DNA of 20,206 nt, from contig JAZRCL010000101.1 of assembly GCA_045659745.1 (NCBI GenBank), forward strand, positions 1 through 20,206. Direction: 5' to 3'. Within the stretch, counting starts at the first letter, position 1. Each line of letters opens with the position of its first letter. The notes under the pieces are model-generated. The model was not told the origin of the DNA, ran no database searches, and saw only the letters and a list, made by a program, of their open reading frames with translations. This document shows positions 6,498-14,659 of the stretch, piece by piece. Source of the stretch: SVTX01 sp045659745 (GTDB lineage: Bacteria; Bacillota; Clostridia; Oscillospirales; CAG-272). The position numbers and the translations under genes were made by a program.

Positions 6498-8558
6498 ATG
6501 AAAAAAATAATTGCGCTTTTATTAGTTTTGATTTTCGTGTTCTCGCTGGCAAGCTGTAATACCGGCAATAATGAAGAACCCAGCGAAGCACCACACGTTC
6601 ACGAGTTCGTGCTTTCCGAAGCCGATTCCACCCCTGCGGGATGTCTTACCGAGGGAGTTGAGGTAAAGGTCTGCTCCTGCGGAGAAAAGCAGGAAACACC
6701 TCTTGAGGCTCTTGGACACAATATGAAGGTGACCATGGAGATCAAGCCCAACTGTACACGTCCCGGCTCGATTGACTACAAATGCACCACGTGCGGCAAG
6801 ATAGATTTCACCAACGTTGAGGCACTGGGTCACAATTATGAGGACGCTCCGTCCGAGCCCTCCAGAGTTATACGCTGCACAAACGAGGGCTGCGTAAGCT
6901 GCAAGTGGGGCGAGTCCAACAACAAGCACAAGGAAACCCTCACGTTCAGCTTCACCAAGGAAGACGAGGCTGAAATCGATGCAAAATATGAAGAGGTCAA
7001 GGCTCTCATAGATGCTGCCGACAAATACGATCCCGCTCTTCACGGTTATGCAGAGGAAGGCGCGCTTGCAGAGGAATATGCGGCGGTTGACGCAGTTCAC
7101 ACAGAGCTTTATGAGCTCGTTGAGAATGTCATTGCTCAGAAGCAGCTTGCTGAGATCGCTTATTACTGCGACATGCAGAACTCTGAGCTCGAGGAAACTC
7201 ACGCATATATGATGGACTATCAGACCGCGGTTATAGCTAAGTTCTATACCCTTTCCCGTCCCTTCTATGATTCCTGCTACCGTGATTTCTATTACTACGG
7301 TATGACGGAGGAAGAGATCAACGCATTCCTCTTTGACTCCGACGCAATATCCAACCCCGAATATACGGCTCTTAAGGAAAGAAACAACGCCATTGAAAGT
7401 GAATTTTTGGCGCTTTCCGGCTCTGAGAAGAGAGAAAAGCTTCCCACCCTCTATGCCGAGTTCGTTGAAAACAACAACAAAATGGCAGAGCTGATGGGCT
7501 ATGAAAACTATCTTGAGTACGCTTATGAGAACGTTTACGGCAGAGATTATTCCTATCAGGATGCAGCAAATCTCTCAGAGTATGTAAAGACCTATATGTC
7601 CCCTGTGTTCAACAAGATTTACAAGGTATACAGAAATCTTACAGGATACACCGATGAGGAGTTTGAAAGATACCAGAGCCACACCTCCCACCCCTTCTTT
7701 GAAAATCTTGAAGGCAACACCCAGGTAAATGATTACATAGACCTCCTCGCGTTCACCTCTAACCCCGACAAGAACATCACCTTCTCCGACGAGTTCAACA
7801 AGCTTATGGGTGACGGCAACATGTTCAGAGGCCAGTACGCAGGCGCGTTTGTCACCACTATTTATTCGGCAGATCTTCCCATTGCGTATTTTGGACACGG
7901 TTACGACAGCGCATTTACTGTAATTCACGAGTTCGGTCACTTTATGAATGAAATTTACAGCGCCGACGTTGCCGAGGAGAACAGCAACTTCTCGCAGTCC
8001 TACGACCTTCTTGAAATGCACTCTCAGGGTAATGAGCTTCTTTACCTCTGCTACCTTGAGCAGAATGCAGATCTGTCCGAGATAGAGCACACACTTATCC
8101 AGAGCTATTCTCTGGTGAATATGCTCTACGTTGTAATGGCAGGTATGACCATTGATTCCTTCGAGCAGGCGATATACCTCAATCAGTATGAGGGCACTAA
8201 TGCCGATATTATTATGGAGGACGGCGAGATCACTCCCGACGAATTCAACCTTCTTTACACCAGTATTTGTATAGATTACGGTGTTGAGGATTCTATTGAT
8301 GGCTACTGGCAGCACGGTATGACTATTACCTCTCCCTGCTACTACGTTTCCTACAGCGTATCTGCTATTTCCGTTCTTCAGCTCTACGAGATGGCGAACA
8401 CAGACGGCTTTGACGTGGCAAAGGATGCATATCTTAAGCTCTTCACATACGTTGATGAGAACCCCGAAATGACAATGGAAGAGATCCTTGAATATGCGGG
8501 AATGCTCTCGTTTGACAACGAACAGCTTTACATAGACCTTAAGAACTCTTTGTCTTAA
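6498..8558 (+). CDS. M3 family zinc metallopeptidase lipoprotein with N-terminal ribbon repeats
   Basis: A 686-residue exported peptidase. The signal peptide ends in the lipobox LASC (Cys20). Residues about 33-135 hold Cys-rich repeats with CSCG, CTTCG and two ALGH motifs, a pattern common in Clostridia surface proteins. The rest is an M3 (thimet oligopeptidase/oligoendopeptidase F-like) domain. HEFGH at 477-481 gives two zinc ligands. Glu506, 25 residues after the second His, is placed like the third ligand in M3 enzymes. His606 and the Tyr cluster Y615/Y616/Y619 (HGM...PCYYVSY) match the family's substrate-binding element. Most M3 enzymes are cytoplasmic; here the lipobox predicts a surface-anchored enzyme cleaving short peptides. 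It is a single-gene unit with its own promoter, ending at a terminator shared with prfC. Confidence 0.92.
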   Translation: MKKIIALLLVLIFVFSLASCNTGNNEEPSEAPHVHEFVLSEADSTPAGCLTEGVEVKVCSCGEKQETPLEALGHNMKVTMEIKPNCTRPGSIDYKCTTCGKIDFTNVEALGHNYEDAPSEPSRVIRCTNEGCVSCKWGESNNKHKETLTFSFTKEDEAEIDAKYEEVKALIDAADKYDPALHGYAEEGALAEEYAAVDAVHTELYELVENVIAQKQLAEIAYYCDMQNSELEETHAYMMDYQTAVIAKFYTLSRPFYDSCYRDFYYYGMTEEEINAFLFDSDAISNPEYTALKERNNAIESEFLALSGSEKREKLPTLYAEFVENNNKMAELMGYENYLEYAYENVYGRDYSYQDAANLSEYVKTYMSPVFNKIYKVYRNLTGYTDEEFERYQSHTSHPFFENLEGNTQVNDYIDLLAFTSNPDKNITFSDEFNKLMGDGNMFRGQYAGAFVTTIYSADLPIAYFGHGYDSAFTVIHEFGHFMNEIYSADVAEENSNFSQSYDLLEMHSQGNELLYLCYLEQNADLSEIEHTLIQSYSLVNMLYVVMAGMTIDSFEQAIYLNQYEGTNADIIMEDGEITPDEFNLLYTSICIDYGVEDSIDGYWQHGMTITSPCYYVSYSVSAISVLQLYEMANTDGFDVAKDAYLKLFTYVDENPEMTMEEILEYAGMLSFDNEQLYIDLKNSLS

Positions 8559-8568
8559 GCTGATAAAT

Positions 8569-8603
8569 AAAAAAGCTGCCTCAATTTGAGGCAGCTTTTT
8601 TTT
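8569..8603. terminator. Bidirectional terminator between the convergent M3 peptidase and prfC genes
   Basis: AAAAAAGCTGCCTC (8569-8582) pairs with GAGGCAGCTTTTTT (8588-8601), loop AATTT. The A-run and T-run make it work in both directions. The prfC stop codon (8602-8604) abuts the stem. Confidence 0.92.
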
Positions 8604-10194
8604 ACCAACGCTTGAACTCCGAAAGCTCAAGCCCCTGGTTATTTTCAAGCGCAAAGTTTATCGACCACGTGCCGGGGAATATCAAGAGATCATTTCCTCT
8701 TACGTCACGGACGTGTCTGGTATCTCCCGCAAAGCGAAGCTTTGATATCTCAACGGGAGATTTCTCCACGTATCGTATCTGCTCGTGGGGCAAGTCCATT
8801 CTCGAATATCCAACGCCATATTCGCTCTGCATTCTGAATTTCAGAACATCAAACTGAAGCATACCGACAACTCCAACGATAACTCTCTCCATACCCGCAT
8901 CGGGAATGAAGAATATCTGTATCGCGCCCTCCTCGGCTATCTGCTCCATTCCCTTCTGGAACTGCTTACGCTTCATGGAGTCTATCTGCTCAATTACCGC
9001 AAAATGCTCAGGAGCAAACGTGGGTATTCCCTTGAATTTTACCTTAAGCGAGGGATCCGCAATGGTGTCGCCTATGGAGAAAATGCCTGGGTCAAACACA
9101 CCGATAATATCTCCCGCATAGGCTTCGTCAATAACCGCTCTCTCCTGCGCCATCATCTGCTGAGGCTGGGAGAGCTTTATCATCTTGCCCTGTCGCATAT
9201 GCATATATTCTTTTCCACGCTCAAACTTACCCGAACAGATACGCATAAACGCAATTCTGTCTCTGTGCGCCTTGTTCATATTCGCCTGAATTTTGAATAC
9301 GAACGCGGAGAATTTCTCGTCAAACGGGCTGACCTCACCCTCGACCGCTTCTCTTGCAAGCGGGGGTGTAGTCATCTTCAGGAAGCTCTCAAGGAAGGGC
9401 TCAATGCCGAAGTTGTTGAGTGCTGAGCCAAAGAATACGGGCGAGAGCTTGCCGCAACGAACCTTTTCAAGATCGAAGTCGAAGCAAGCGCCGTCAAGAA
9501 GTTCAACGTGCTCAACGAGAGTTTCGCGTAAGTCGTCTCCTATAAGACTGTCAAGCTTGTCCGTGTCAGTAATATCGCACTCAATAGCGCGGAGTCTTTC
9601 TCTGCCACCATGGAAGTTATCGAACGTTAAAATCGCCTTTTTCTCGCGATCGTAAACACCCTTGAACGTCTGTCCGCAGGAGATAGGCCAGTTCATAGGA
9701 TATGTTCCTATGCCGAACTCGGTCTCAAGCTCGTCCATAAGATCAAACGGATCCTGCGCCTCGCGGTCCAGCTTATTTATAAATGTAAATATCGGAATAT
9801 TTCTCGCCGCTACGACGTGAAAAAGCTTACGCGTCTGGGGCTCGATACCCTTTGCCGCGTCGATTACCATTACGACCGAGTCCGCCGCCATAAGAGTACG
9901 GTAGGTATCCTCAGAGAAGTCCTGGTGTCCGGGGGTATCAAGGATATTTATACAGTATCCTTCATATTCAAACTGCATTACAGACGATGTCACGGAGATT
10001 CCTCTCTGCTTTTCAAGCTCCATCCAGTCGGATACCGCGTGCTTATCTCCCTGCTTGCCCTTTACCGAACCCGCAGACTGAATAGCGCCACCGTAAAGCA
10101 AGAACTTTTCGGTCAGCGTAGTCTTACCTGCGTCAGGGTGCGATATTATCGCAAACGTTCGTCTTCTTTCAATTTCGTTTCTAAAATCTGCCAC
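8602..10194 (-). CDS. prfC: Peptide chain release factor 3
   Basis: A 530-residue translational GTPase, the usual RF3 length (529 in E. coli). It recycles RF1/RF2 from the ribosome after peptide release. G1 is HPDAGKTT (19-26), the switch region has QRGISVTSSVMQF (63-75), G3 is DTPGH (86-90) and G4 is NKLD (140-143). QDFSEDTYRTL after G3 is characteristic of RF3 rather than EF-G. The C-terminal domains include the family-typical FAPEHFAV and VVGMLQFDVLKFRM. The start codon is GTG, with GAGGA 7-8 nt upstream. It follows pfkA by about 100 nt containing a hairpin; no convincing promoter is visible in that gap, so read-through from pfkA is likely. Confidence 0.96.
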   Translation of the reverse strand: MADFRNEIERRRTFAIISHPDAGKTTLTEKFLLYGGAIQSAGSVKGKQGDKHAVSDWMELEKQRGISVTSSVMQFEYEGYCINILDTPGHQDFSEDTYRTLMAADSVVMVIDAAKGIEPQTRKLFHVVAARNIPIFTFINKLDREAQDPFDLMDELETEFGIGTYPMNWPISCGQTFKGVYDREKKAILTFDNFHGGRERLRAIECDITDTDKLDSLIGDDLRETLVEHVELLDGACFDFDLEKVRCGKLSPVFFGSALNNFGIEPFLESFLKMTTPPLAREAVEGEVSPFDEKFSAFVFKIQANMNKAHRDRIAFMRICSGKFERGKEYMHMRQGKMIKLSQPQQMMAQERAVIDEAYAGDIIGVFDPGIFSIGDTIADPSLKVKFKGIPTFAPEHFAVIEQIDSMKRKQFQKGMEQIAEEGAIQIFFIPDAGMERVIVGVVGMLQFDVLKFRMQSEYGVGYSRMDLPHEQIRYVEKSPVEISKLRFAGDTRHVRDVRGNDLLIFPGTWSINFALENNQGLELSEFKRW

Positions 10195-10223
10195 GTTTTT
10201 TCCTCAACCAATAATCAGTAATC

Positions 10224-10250
10224 AGGGGAAACCTTAATTTAGTTTCCCCT
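10224..10250 (-). other. Hairpin between pfkA and prfC
   Basis: AGGGGAAAC (10224-10232) pairs perfectly with GTTTCCCCT (10242-10250). On the minus strand no U-tract follows, so it is not a good terminator in the direction of the genes. It may be a partial attenuator or an mRNA-stability element. T-rich DNA follows on the plus strand, where no gene ends. Confidence 0.5.
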
Positions 10251-10297
10251 GTCTTTTTGTACTTTTTCCTTTTTATTCTCTCCTGCGCTTGCGCTCA

Positions 10298-11374
10298 TTA
10301 GTCGCAAATATCGTAGGACATACGGTAAAGTCTTTCCATCTTTGCCTGTCTATACGCGCAAAGCGACTTCATATCTGCAATAGCATCGGGGCTGAAGCGG
10401 CGGAGATCGCCATCCTCAAGCTCGCCCTTATACATGCGGTCAAGCATAAGTGCATAATTGATATCAACGTTCACGATACGTCCCTGACGCACACACATAA
10501 CCACGTTGCTCTTGCCTTCAAGCAAGCAGGAAACCGCATTTGCACCCATCTGAGTTGCAGTAAGACGGTCACGGAGTGTAGGCGATCCGCCACGGACAAC
10601 GTGTCCGAGACGCGCAAATCTTGTGTCAATATCACTGTTCGCCTTAAGCTTTTCCACAAATCTTTCGCTGAAGCCTTCGCCATGCTTTTTAGACATTCCC
10701 TCGCTAAATACGCAGACAAGACCTCTCTTGCCGTTTGCTCTTGCACCCTTGAGCTTTGCTATAGCGTAATCTTCATCAAAATCCACCTCGGGAATAGCAA
10801 TTGCCATCGCGCCCGCAGAAATACCCGCGTAAAGCGCGATCATTCCGCAGTCACGGCCCATAACCTCAACAACGTTGCATCTTGCATGAGATTCGCAGGT
10901 TTCGCGCAAGCTGTCCACAAGTTCGAGGACTGTGTTCATCGCCGTATCGAAGCCTATGGTGTATTCCGTTGCAGTAATATCATTATCTATTGTACAGGGT
11001 ATTCCTATCGAGGGAATGCCGTTGTTTGTAAGCGCAGTAGCTCCTCTGAACGTACCGTCGCCACCGAGCGCGACTACTGCGTCGATATCATTTTCGCGGC
11101 AGGTCTTTATTGCCTTTGCCATACCCTCCTCAGTCTTGAACTCGGGACAGCGGGAGGAATAAAGTATCGTTCCACCTGTTGTAATTATATTGGATACCTC
11201 GCGGGTGTCAAGGTTTGTAAGATAACCGTGTATAAGTCCGTTATATCCCTCTTGAATACCTACGACCTCAATACCCTCTGACATTGCCTTTCTTGCCGCA
11301 GCTCTGATAGCCGCGTTCATACCGGGTGCATCACCGCCCGAGGTAAGAATACCTATTTTCTTAAACTTTGCCAT
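10298..11374 (-). CDS. pfkA: 6-phosphofructokinase, ATP-type
   Basis: A 358-residue glycolytic enzyme phosphorylating fructose 6-phosphate. Family motifs are ILTSGGDAPGMNAAIR (9-24), GGDGT (104-108), the active-site TIDNDI (128-133), GFDTAMNT and EVMGRDCG. Gly107 in GGDGT marks the ATP-using rather than the PPi-using form, which has Asp there. The residue before TIDND, Gly in typical bacterial ATP enzymes and Lys in PPi enzymes, is Cys127 here. At 358 residues it is somewhat longer than the 320-residue E. coli type. AAAGG precedes the ATG, and a promoter lies about 40 nt upstream. prfC follows on the same strand. Confidence 0.95.
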   Translation of the reverse strand: MAKFKKIGILTSGGDAPGMNAAIRAAARKAMSEGIEVVGIQEGYNGLIHGYLTNLDTREVSNIITTGGTILYSSRCPEFKTEEGMAKAIKTCRENDIDAVVALGGDGTFRGATALTNNGIPSIGIPCTIDNDITATEYTIGFDTAMNTVLELVDSLRETCESHARCNVVEVMGRDCGMIALYAGISAGAMAIAIPEVDFDEDYAIAKLKGARANGKRGLVCVFSEGMSKKHGEGFSERFVEKLKANSDIDTRFARLGHVVRGGSPTLRDRLTATQMGANAVSCLLEGKSNVVMCVRQGRIVNVDINYALMLDRMYKGELEDGDLRRFSPDAIADMKSLCAYRQAKMERLYRMSYDICD

Positions 11375-11415
11375 TGTGTTAACCTTTCAATATGTAAAAA
11401 TTGCTCAACCAGTAT

Positions 11416-11444
11416 ATTTTAATATATTTTTATGATTAAATCAA
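11416..11444 (-). promoter_or_regulatory. Promoter of pfkA (and probably prfC)
   Basis: On the minus strand TTGATT (11439-11444), 17-bp spacer, TAAAAT (11416-11421). The surrounding DNA is very AT-rich. No clear terminator separates it from the upstream cinA-like gene. Confidence 0.65.
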
Positions 11445-11511
11445 GAGCTTTTTCAAAAAAATTATCAAAATATGTAATTTACTTGGGACTTTTATGCGAT
11501 ACCCCAAACTA

Positions 11512-12045
11512 TTATATCACTTTTTCTATCATTGCAAAAATTATATGTGCCGCAGTTCTACGGATTTTTGCTCTGCCCAGCTCAGCGTCAAGCGAAAGAC
11601 GCAGAGCGCGGGTCTCCTTTTCAGTGGCTACCGCTATATATACCGTGCCGACAGGATTAGCATCCGTGCCGCCCTCCGGCCCCGCAACTCCCGTCACGGA
11701 CACGCCTATGTCAGACGAAAATTTCTCCCTGACACCCTGTGCCATCTGGGTAGCAGTTTCCGCACTGACCTCGGTATACTCCTTTATAGTATGCTCCGAC
11801 ACGCCGAGAATATTTATCTTTATTTCATTGGTGTAGCTTATAACGCCGCCAAGATATACCGCAGACACACCCGATACGTCGGTCAGAAGCTTGCCTACAA
11901 GTCCTCCTGTACAGGACTCCGCTGTCGCAAGTGTAAGATTCTTTCTTTTGAGCTCTGCAACAAAACCCTCAAGTCTTTGCTCTCCCATAACACAGACAAG
12001 CTCGGCTGCAGTTTTGTCAAGACTGATGCTCTTGTAATTTTCCAT
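11512..12045 (-). CDS. Stand-alone CinA C-terminal domain (PncC-type nicotinamide-nucleotide amidohydrolase)
   Basis: A 177-residue protein made only of the CinA C-terminal domain. Proteins of this type deamidate nicotinamide mononucleotide, salvaging NAD by-products. LATAESCTGGLVG (39-51) contains the conserved catalytic-type Ser44. VYLGGVISYTNEIK (63-76) has the conserved Tyr and Lys region, and VTGVAGPEGGT is also typical. The MoCF-like N-terminal half of full CinA is absent, which is common for PncC. AAGGAC overlaps the end of mscS, and only 2 nt separate the mscS stop from this ATG, so translation is coupled. Function follows from family; activity is inferred. Confidence 0.88.
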   Translation of the reverse strand: MENYKSISLDKTAAELVCVMGEQRLEGFVAELKRKNLTLATAESCTGGLVGKLLTDVSGVSAVYLGGVISYTNEIKINILGVSEHTIKEYTEVSAETATQMAQGVREKFSSDIGVSVTGVAGPEGGTDANPVGTVYIAVATEKETRALRLSLDAELGRAKIRRTAAHIIFAMIEKVI

Positions 12046-12047
12046 TA

Positions 12048-12866
12048 TTAATCGTCCTTTTTAATGTGAATATCCATCTGCTGATAAGGAACGCGAATTC
12101 CCTCTTTTTCAAGACTGCTGTAGAAGTCCTCAAGCAGATTGAAATTCAGAGTCCAATAATCCTCGGTCTTGCACCATACTCTGACCTTGAAGATTATACC
12201 GTGATCCCCCATCTCCGTCATTCTGATAAAAGGGGCGGGGTCGTCAAGAATGCCCTCGTGTCTTTCAAGAACTCCTCTGACTATTGTCTTTGCTAAGTCA
12301 AGATCCGTTCCGTACGCCATATCAAGAGCTATTTCAAGGCGTCTGGTAGATTTCGCAGAGTAGTTGGTAAGCACGTTTGATGCTACGTTTCCGTTAGGTA
12401 TAACTACCTTTTTGTTGTCGGGGGTGCAAAGCGTGGTATAGAATATTCCAAGCTCGGTCACAGTTCCGCCAACGCCCTCGGACTCAATGTAATCGCCCTC
12501 CTTGAATGGGCGGAAAACCAGCAGCATAATTCCCGACGCAAGATTCGCAAGCGTGCCCTGCACCGCAAGAGAAATAGCAAGACCAACACTTCCTATCGCC
12601 GCAACTATTGACGCCATATTTACTCCAAGCGCCGCAACTATCAGCACTGCAAGTATTACGTACACGGATATCTTTACAAACGCAACGAAAAATCCATGAA
12701 CGGTTTCATCCATTCTGGCAAAAACACGTCCGTGCTTAACTTTCTTTATAATAAATTTGGCAAGCAAACTGCCCACGATCAAAAGAATCGCCGCCGCCAC
12801 AAGTCTCCATGACACCTCTACTATTTTCGGAAATAGTACCGTGCTCCAAAATTCTTCCCAAGTCAT
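12048..12866 (-). CDS. Small-conductance mechanosensitive channel, MscS family
   Basis: A 272-residue membrane channel that releases solutes on hypo-osmotic shock. Three membrane segments are predicted at about 20-40, 57-80 and 83-118. The third is the Gly/Ala-rich pore helix (AAIGSVGLAISLAVQGTLANLASG) followed by FRPFKEGDYI, the classic start of the cytoplasmic beta domain. VIPNGNV and TNYS are also family hallmarks. Length fits MscS (286 in E. coli). AAAGGAG lies 9 nt before the ATG. It leads the mscS-cinA-like unit from an extended -10 promoter at 12912-12940. The pairing with a PncC domain is probably operon convenience. Confidence 0.93.
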   Translation of the reverse strand: MTWEEFWSTVLFPKIVEVSWRLVAAAILLIVGSLLAKFIIKKVKHGRVFARMDETVHGFFVAFVKISVYVILAVLIVAALGVNMASIVAAIGSVGLAISLAVQGTLANLASGIMLLVFRPFKEGDYIESEGVGGTVTELGIFYTTLCTPDNKKVVIPNGNVASNVLTNYSAKSTRRLEIALDMAYGTDLDLAKTIVRGVLERHEGILDDPAPFIRMTEMGDHGIIFKVRVWCKTEDYWTLNFNLLEDFYSSLEKEGIRVPYQQMDIHIKKDD

Positions 12867-12911
12867 TTTATATTCTCCTTTTGCTTTTTACTTAAAAATT
12901 GATATCAGCCT

Positions 12912-12940
12912 ATTATAGCACATCTTTCGGATTATGTAAA
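12912..12940 (-). promoter_or_regulatory. Promoter of the mscS-cinA-like unit
   Basis: On the minus strand TTTACA (12935-12940), 17-bp spacer ending in TGC, TATAAT (12912-12917): an extended -10 promoter. It is divergent from the promoter at 12964-12992. Confidence 0.82.
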
Positions 12941-12963
12941 TATAAATTTATAATAATTTTATA

Positions 12964-12992
12964 TTGAAATTACGGAGCGTTTGCTGTATAAT
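12964..12992 (+). promoter_or_regulatory. Promoter of the radical SAM-TraX unit
   Basis: TTGAAA (12964-12969), 17-bp spacer, TATAAT (12987-12992). AAAGGGGGG follows at 13008-13016, just before a GTG start. Confidence 0.82.
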
Positions 12993-13021
12993 GGAAATAA
13001 TCCAGTGAAAGGGGGGATATT

Positions 13022-13903
13022 GTGAAGGCCTGCAGTTTGTGTCCTAAAAACTGTCTTGTTGACCGCGAGAAAGCTCGTGGCTTTTGCGGCGTCCCCGCCG
13101 ATATTTACGTTTCAAAAATTATGCTTCATCAGTGGGAAGAGCCCTGCATCTGCGGTGGCGCAGGCGCGGGAACAGTATTCTTCTCGGGGTGCAATCTGCA
13201 CTGCGTCTATTGTCAGAATTGCAAAATAAGTCAAGGTGTGTGCGGCGAAAAATTCTCAATTGAACAGTTAAAAAAGGAAATTTTCTCACTCGCCGAGCAA
13301 GGCGCGTCTTGTATAGAATTTGTGACTCCCACGCATTACACAGATAAGCTTGCGCAAATTCTCGAAGCGGTCAAGCCGCAGCTTAATATCCCTATTGTTT
13401 GGAATAGCAGTGGATATGAAAAAGTCGAAACGCTCAAAACACTGGGTGGACTTGTTGATGTCTATATGCCCGACCTCAAATATTTCTCAGGCGAGCTTTC
13501 GGGCAAATATTCGCACGCAAGCGACTATTTCCCCGTTGCAATAGACGCAATAAAGGAAATGCTCTCGCAGGTCGGCACGCCGAAATTTGATAATAACGGC
13601 AGACTTTTGTCAGGAGTTATAGTGCGGCATCTCGTTCTCCCCGACTGCCGACTCGACTCAATAGGGCTGCTCACCAGTCTTGCAGAGCAAGTTGGCGTAC
13701 AAAACGTGGTACTCAGCCTTATGAGTCAGTATACGCCCGATTTTTACATTCAGTGCCACCCCGATAAGTCCTACAAAAACCTTTCTCGGAAAATAACGTC
13801 CTTTGAATACAACAGCGTGCTGAAAAAGGCGCAAGAGCTGGGGTTTGAGGGATATTTTCAGAATGCTTCGTCGGCAAGCGCGATATATACCCCCGACTTT
13901 TGA
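13022..13903 (+). CDS. Radical SAM protein, PflX-like (COG1313 type)
   Basis: A 293-residue iron-sulfur enzyme of the pyruvate formate-lyase activase-like radical SAM group. The [4Fe-4S] site is CNLHCVYC (57-64; Cys57, 61, 64), preceded by VFFSG. An extra N-terminal cluster of cysteines (Cys4, 7, 11, 22 in CSLCPKNC and FCG) is typical of PflX-like proteins. VWNSSGYE and DVYMPDLKYF also match this family. No glycyl-radical enzyme is nearby, so a PFL-activating role is not supported; the substrate is unknown. The start is GTG with a strong G-rich ribosome site. The TraX-like gene starts 15 nt after the stop, so they are one operon. Confidence 0.88.
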   Translation: MKACSLCPKNCLVDREKARGFCGVPADIYVSKIMLHQWEEPCICGGAGAGTVFFSGCNLHCVYCQNCKISQGVCGEKFSIEQLKKEIFSLAEQGASCIEFVTPTHYTDKLAQILEAVKPQLNIPIVWNSSGYEKVETLKTLGGLVDVYMPDLKYFSGELSGKYSHASDYFPVAIDAIKEMLSQVGTPKFDNNGRLLSGVIVRHLVLPDCRLDSIGLLTSLAEQVGVQNVVLSLMSQYTPDFYIQCHPDKSYKNLSRKITSFEYNSVLKKAQELGFEGYFQNASSASAIYTPDF

Positions 13904-13918
13904 TATACGAGGATAAAA

Positions 13919-14659
13919 ATGACACTTTCAAAACCATCTTTTCTGAGTGGAAATATGCTCAAGCTTATAGGCGCGGTATTTATGGTATGCGACCATATAG
14001 GAATGATACTGTTTCCCGAAATAATTCTATTACGAATACTTGGCAGAATTGCTTTTCCAATATTTGCGTTTCTTATTGCCGAGGGATGCAGATACACGAA
14101 AAATAAGCTGAGGTATTTTCTCTCTCTGTTTTTGTGCGGAGTTGTCTGTCAGACTGTGTTTTATTTCTACGGCGGAAGTCTGGAAATGTGTATTTTTGTC
14201 ACGTTTTCTCTCTCCATACTTAACATTTACGCCCTGCAGCTTTTCAAAAACACGCTTTTCTCTGACGCGTCACCCATAAAAAAGATACTCTCATTTCTTC
14301 CCTTTGTGGCGGCGCTATGCGCAACGTGGATTCTCAACATAATTTTAGACATTGATTATGGGTTCTTCGGGTGCATATTTCCCGTCTTTGCGGCAATATT
14401 ACATACCCCTAAGAACTCGTCGGCAAGGGCTTTTCAAGTGCTTGATAAAATCCCAATTCACGTGCTAATGGCGGCTATAGGCTTAATCCCTCTCGCAGTT
14501 GAGCGCGGAGGAATACAGATATTTGCCCTGTTGGCAATCCCGTTTTTGCTCTTGTATTCAGGCAAGCGCGGACGGCTTAAAATGAAGTATTTCTTTTACA
14601 TATTTTACCCAGCTCATCTGGTTTTGATTGAGTTTGTGGGAATGGTTATTTATATGTGA
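13919..14659 (+). CDS. TraX family membrane protein
   Basis: A 246-residue integral membrane protein with about eight hydrophobic segments. Family hallmarks are LKLIGAVFMVCDHIGMILFP near the N-terminus, LGRIAFPIFAFLIAEG, and YIFYPAHL close to the C-terminus. The founder, TraX of plasmid F, acetylates pilin. Chromosomal Firmicute members resemble membrane acyltransferases with unknown acceptors. No conjugation gene is near, so the name should not be read as mobility. GAGGA precedes the ATG; an in-frame ATG 12 codons later is less well placed. The stop codon is inside the left arm of a perfect hairpin (14656-14683) that opens the gene-free block described below. Confidence 0.88.
   Translation: MTLSKPSFLSGNMLKLIGAVFMVCDHIGMILFPEIILLRILGRIAFPIFAFLIAEGCRYTKNKLRYFLSLFLCGVVCQTVFYFYGGSLEMCIFVTFSLSILNIYALQLFKNTLFSDASPIKKILSFLPFVAALCATWILNIILDIDYGFFGCIFPVFAAILHTPKNSSARAFQVLDKIPIHVLMAAIGLIPLAVERGGIQIFALLAIPFLLLYSGKRGRLKMKYFFYIFYPAHLVLIEFVGMVIYM

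Noticed and set aside
7575..8654. Long open frame opposite the M3 peptidase
   Set aside because: Antisense shadow: the opposite strand carries the full catalytic motif set, and this frame also crosses the bidirectional terminator at 8569-8603.
10289..11281. Long open frame opposite pfkA
   Set aside because: Antisense shadow of a highly conserved enzyme, with His/Ser/Arg-rich composition and no recognisable domain.
13022..13903. Pyruvate formate-lyase activating enzyme
   Set aside because: The extra N-terminal cysteines fit the PflX group and no glycyl-radical enzyme lies beside it, so a PflA name is not supported.
13919..14659. Sign of a conjugative element (TraX)
   Set aside because: TraX-family proteins are common chromosomal genes in Firmicutes and no relaxase, type IV secretion or integrase gene is nearby.
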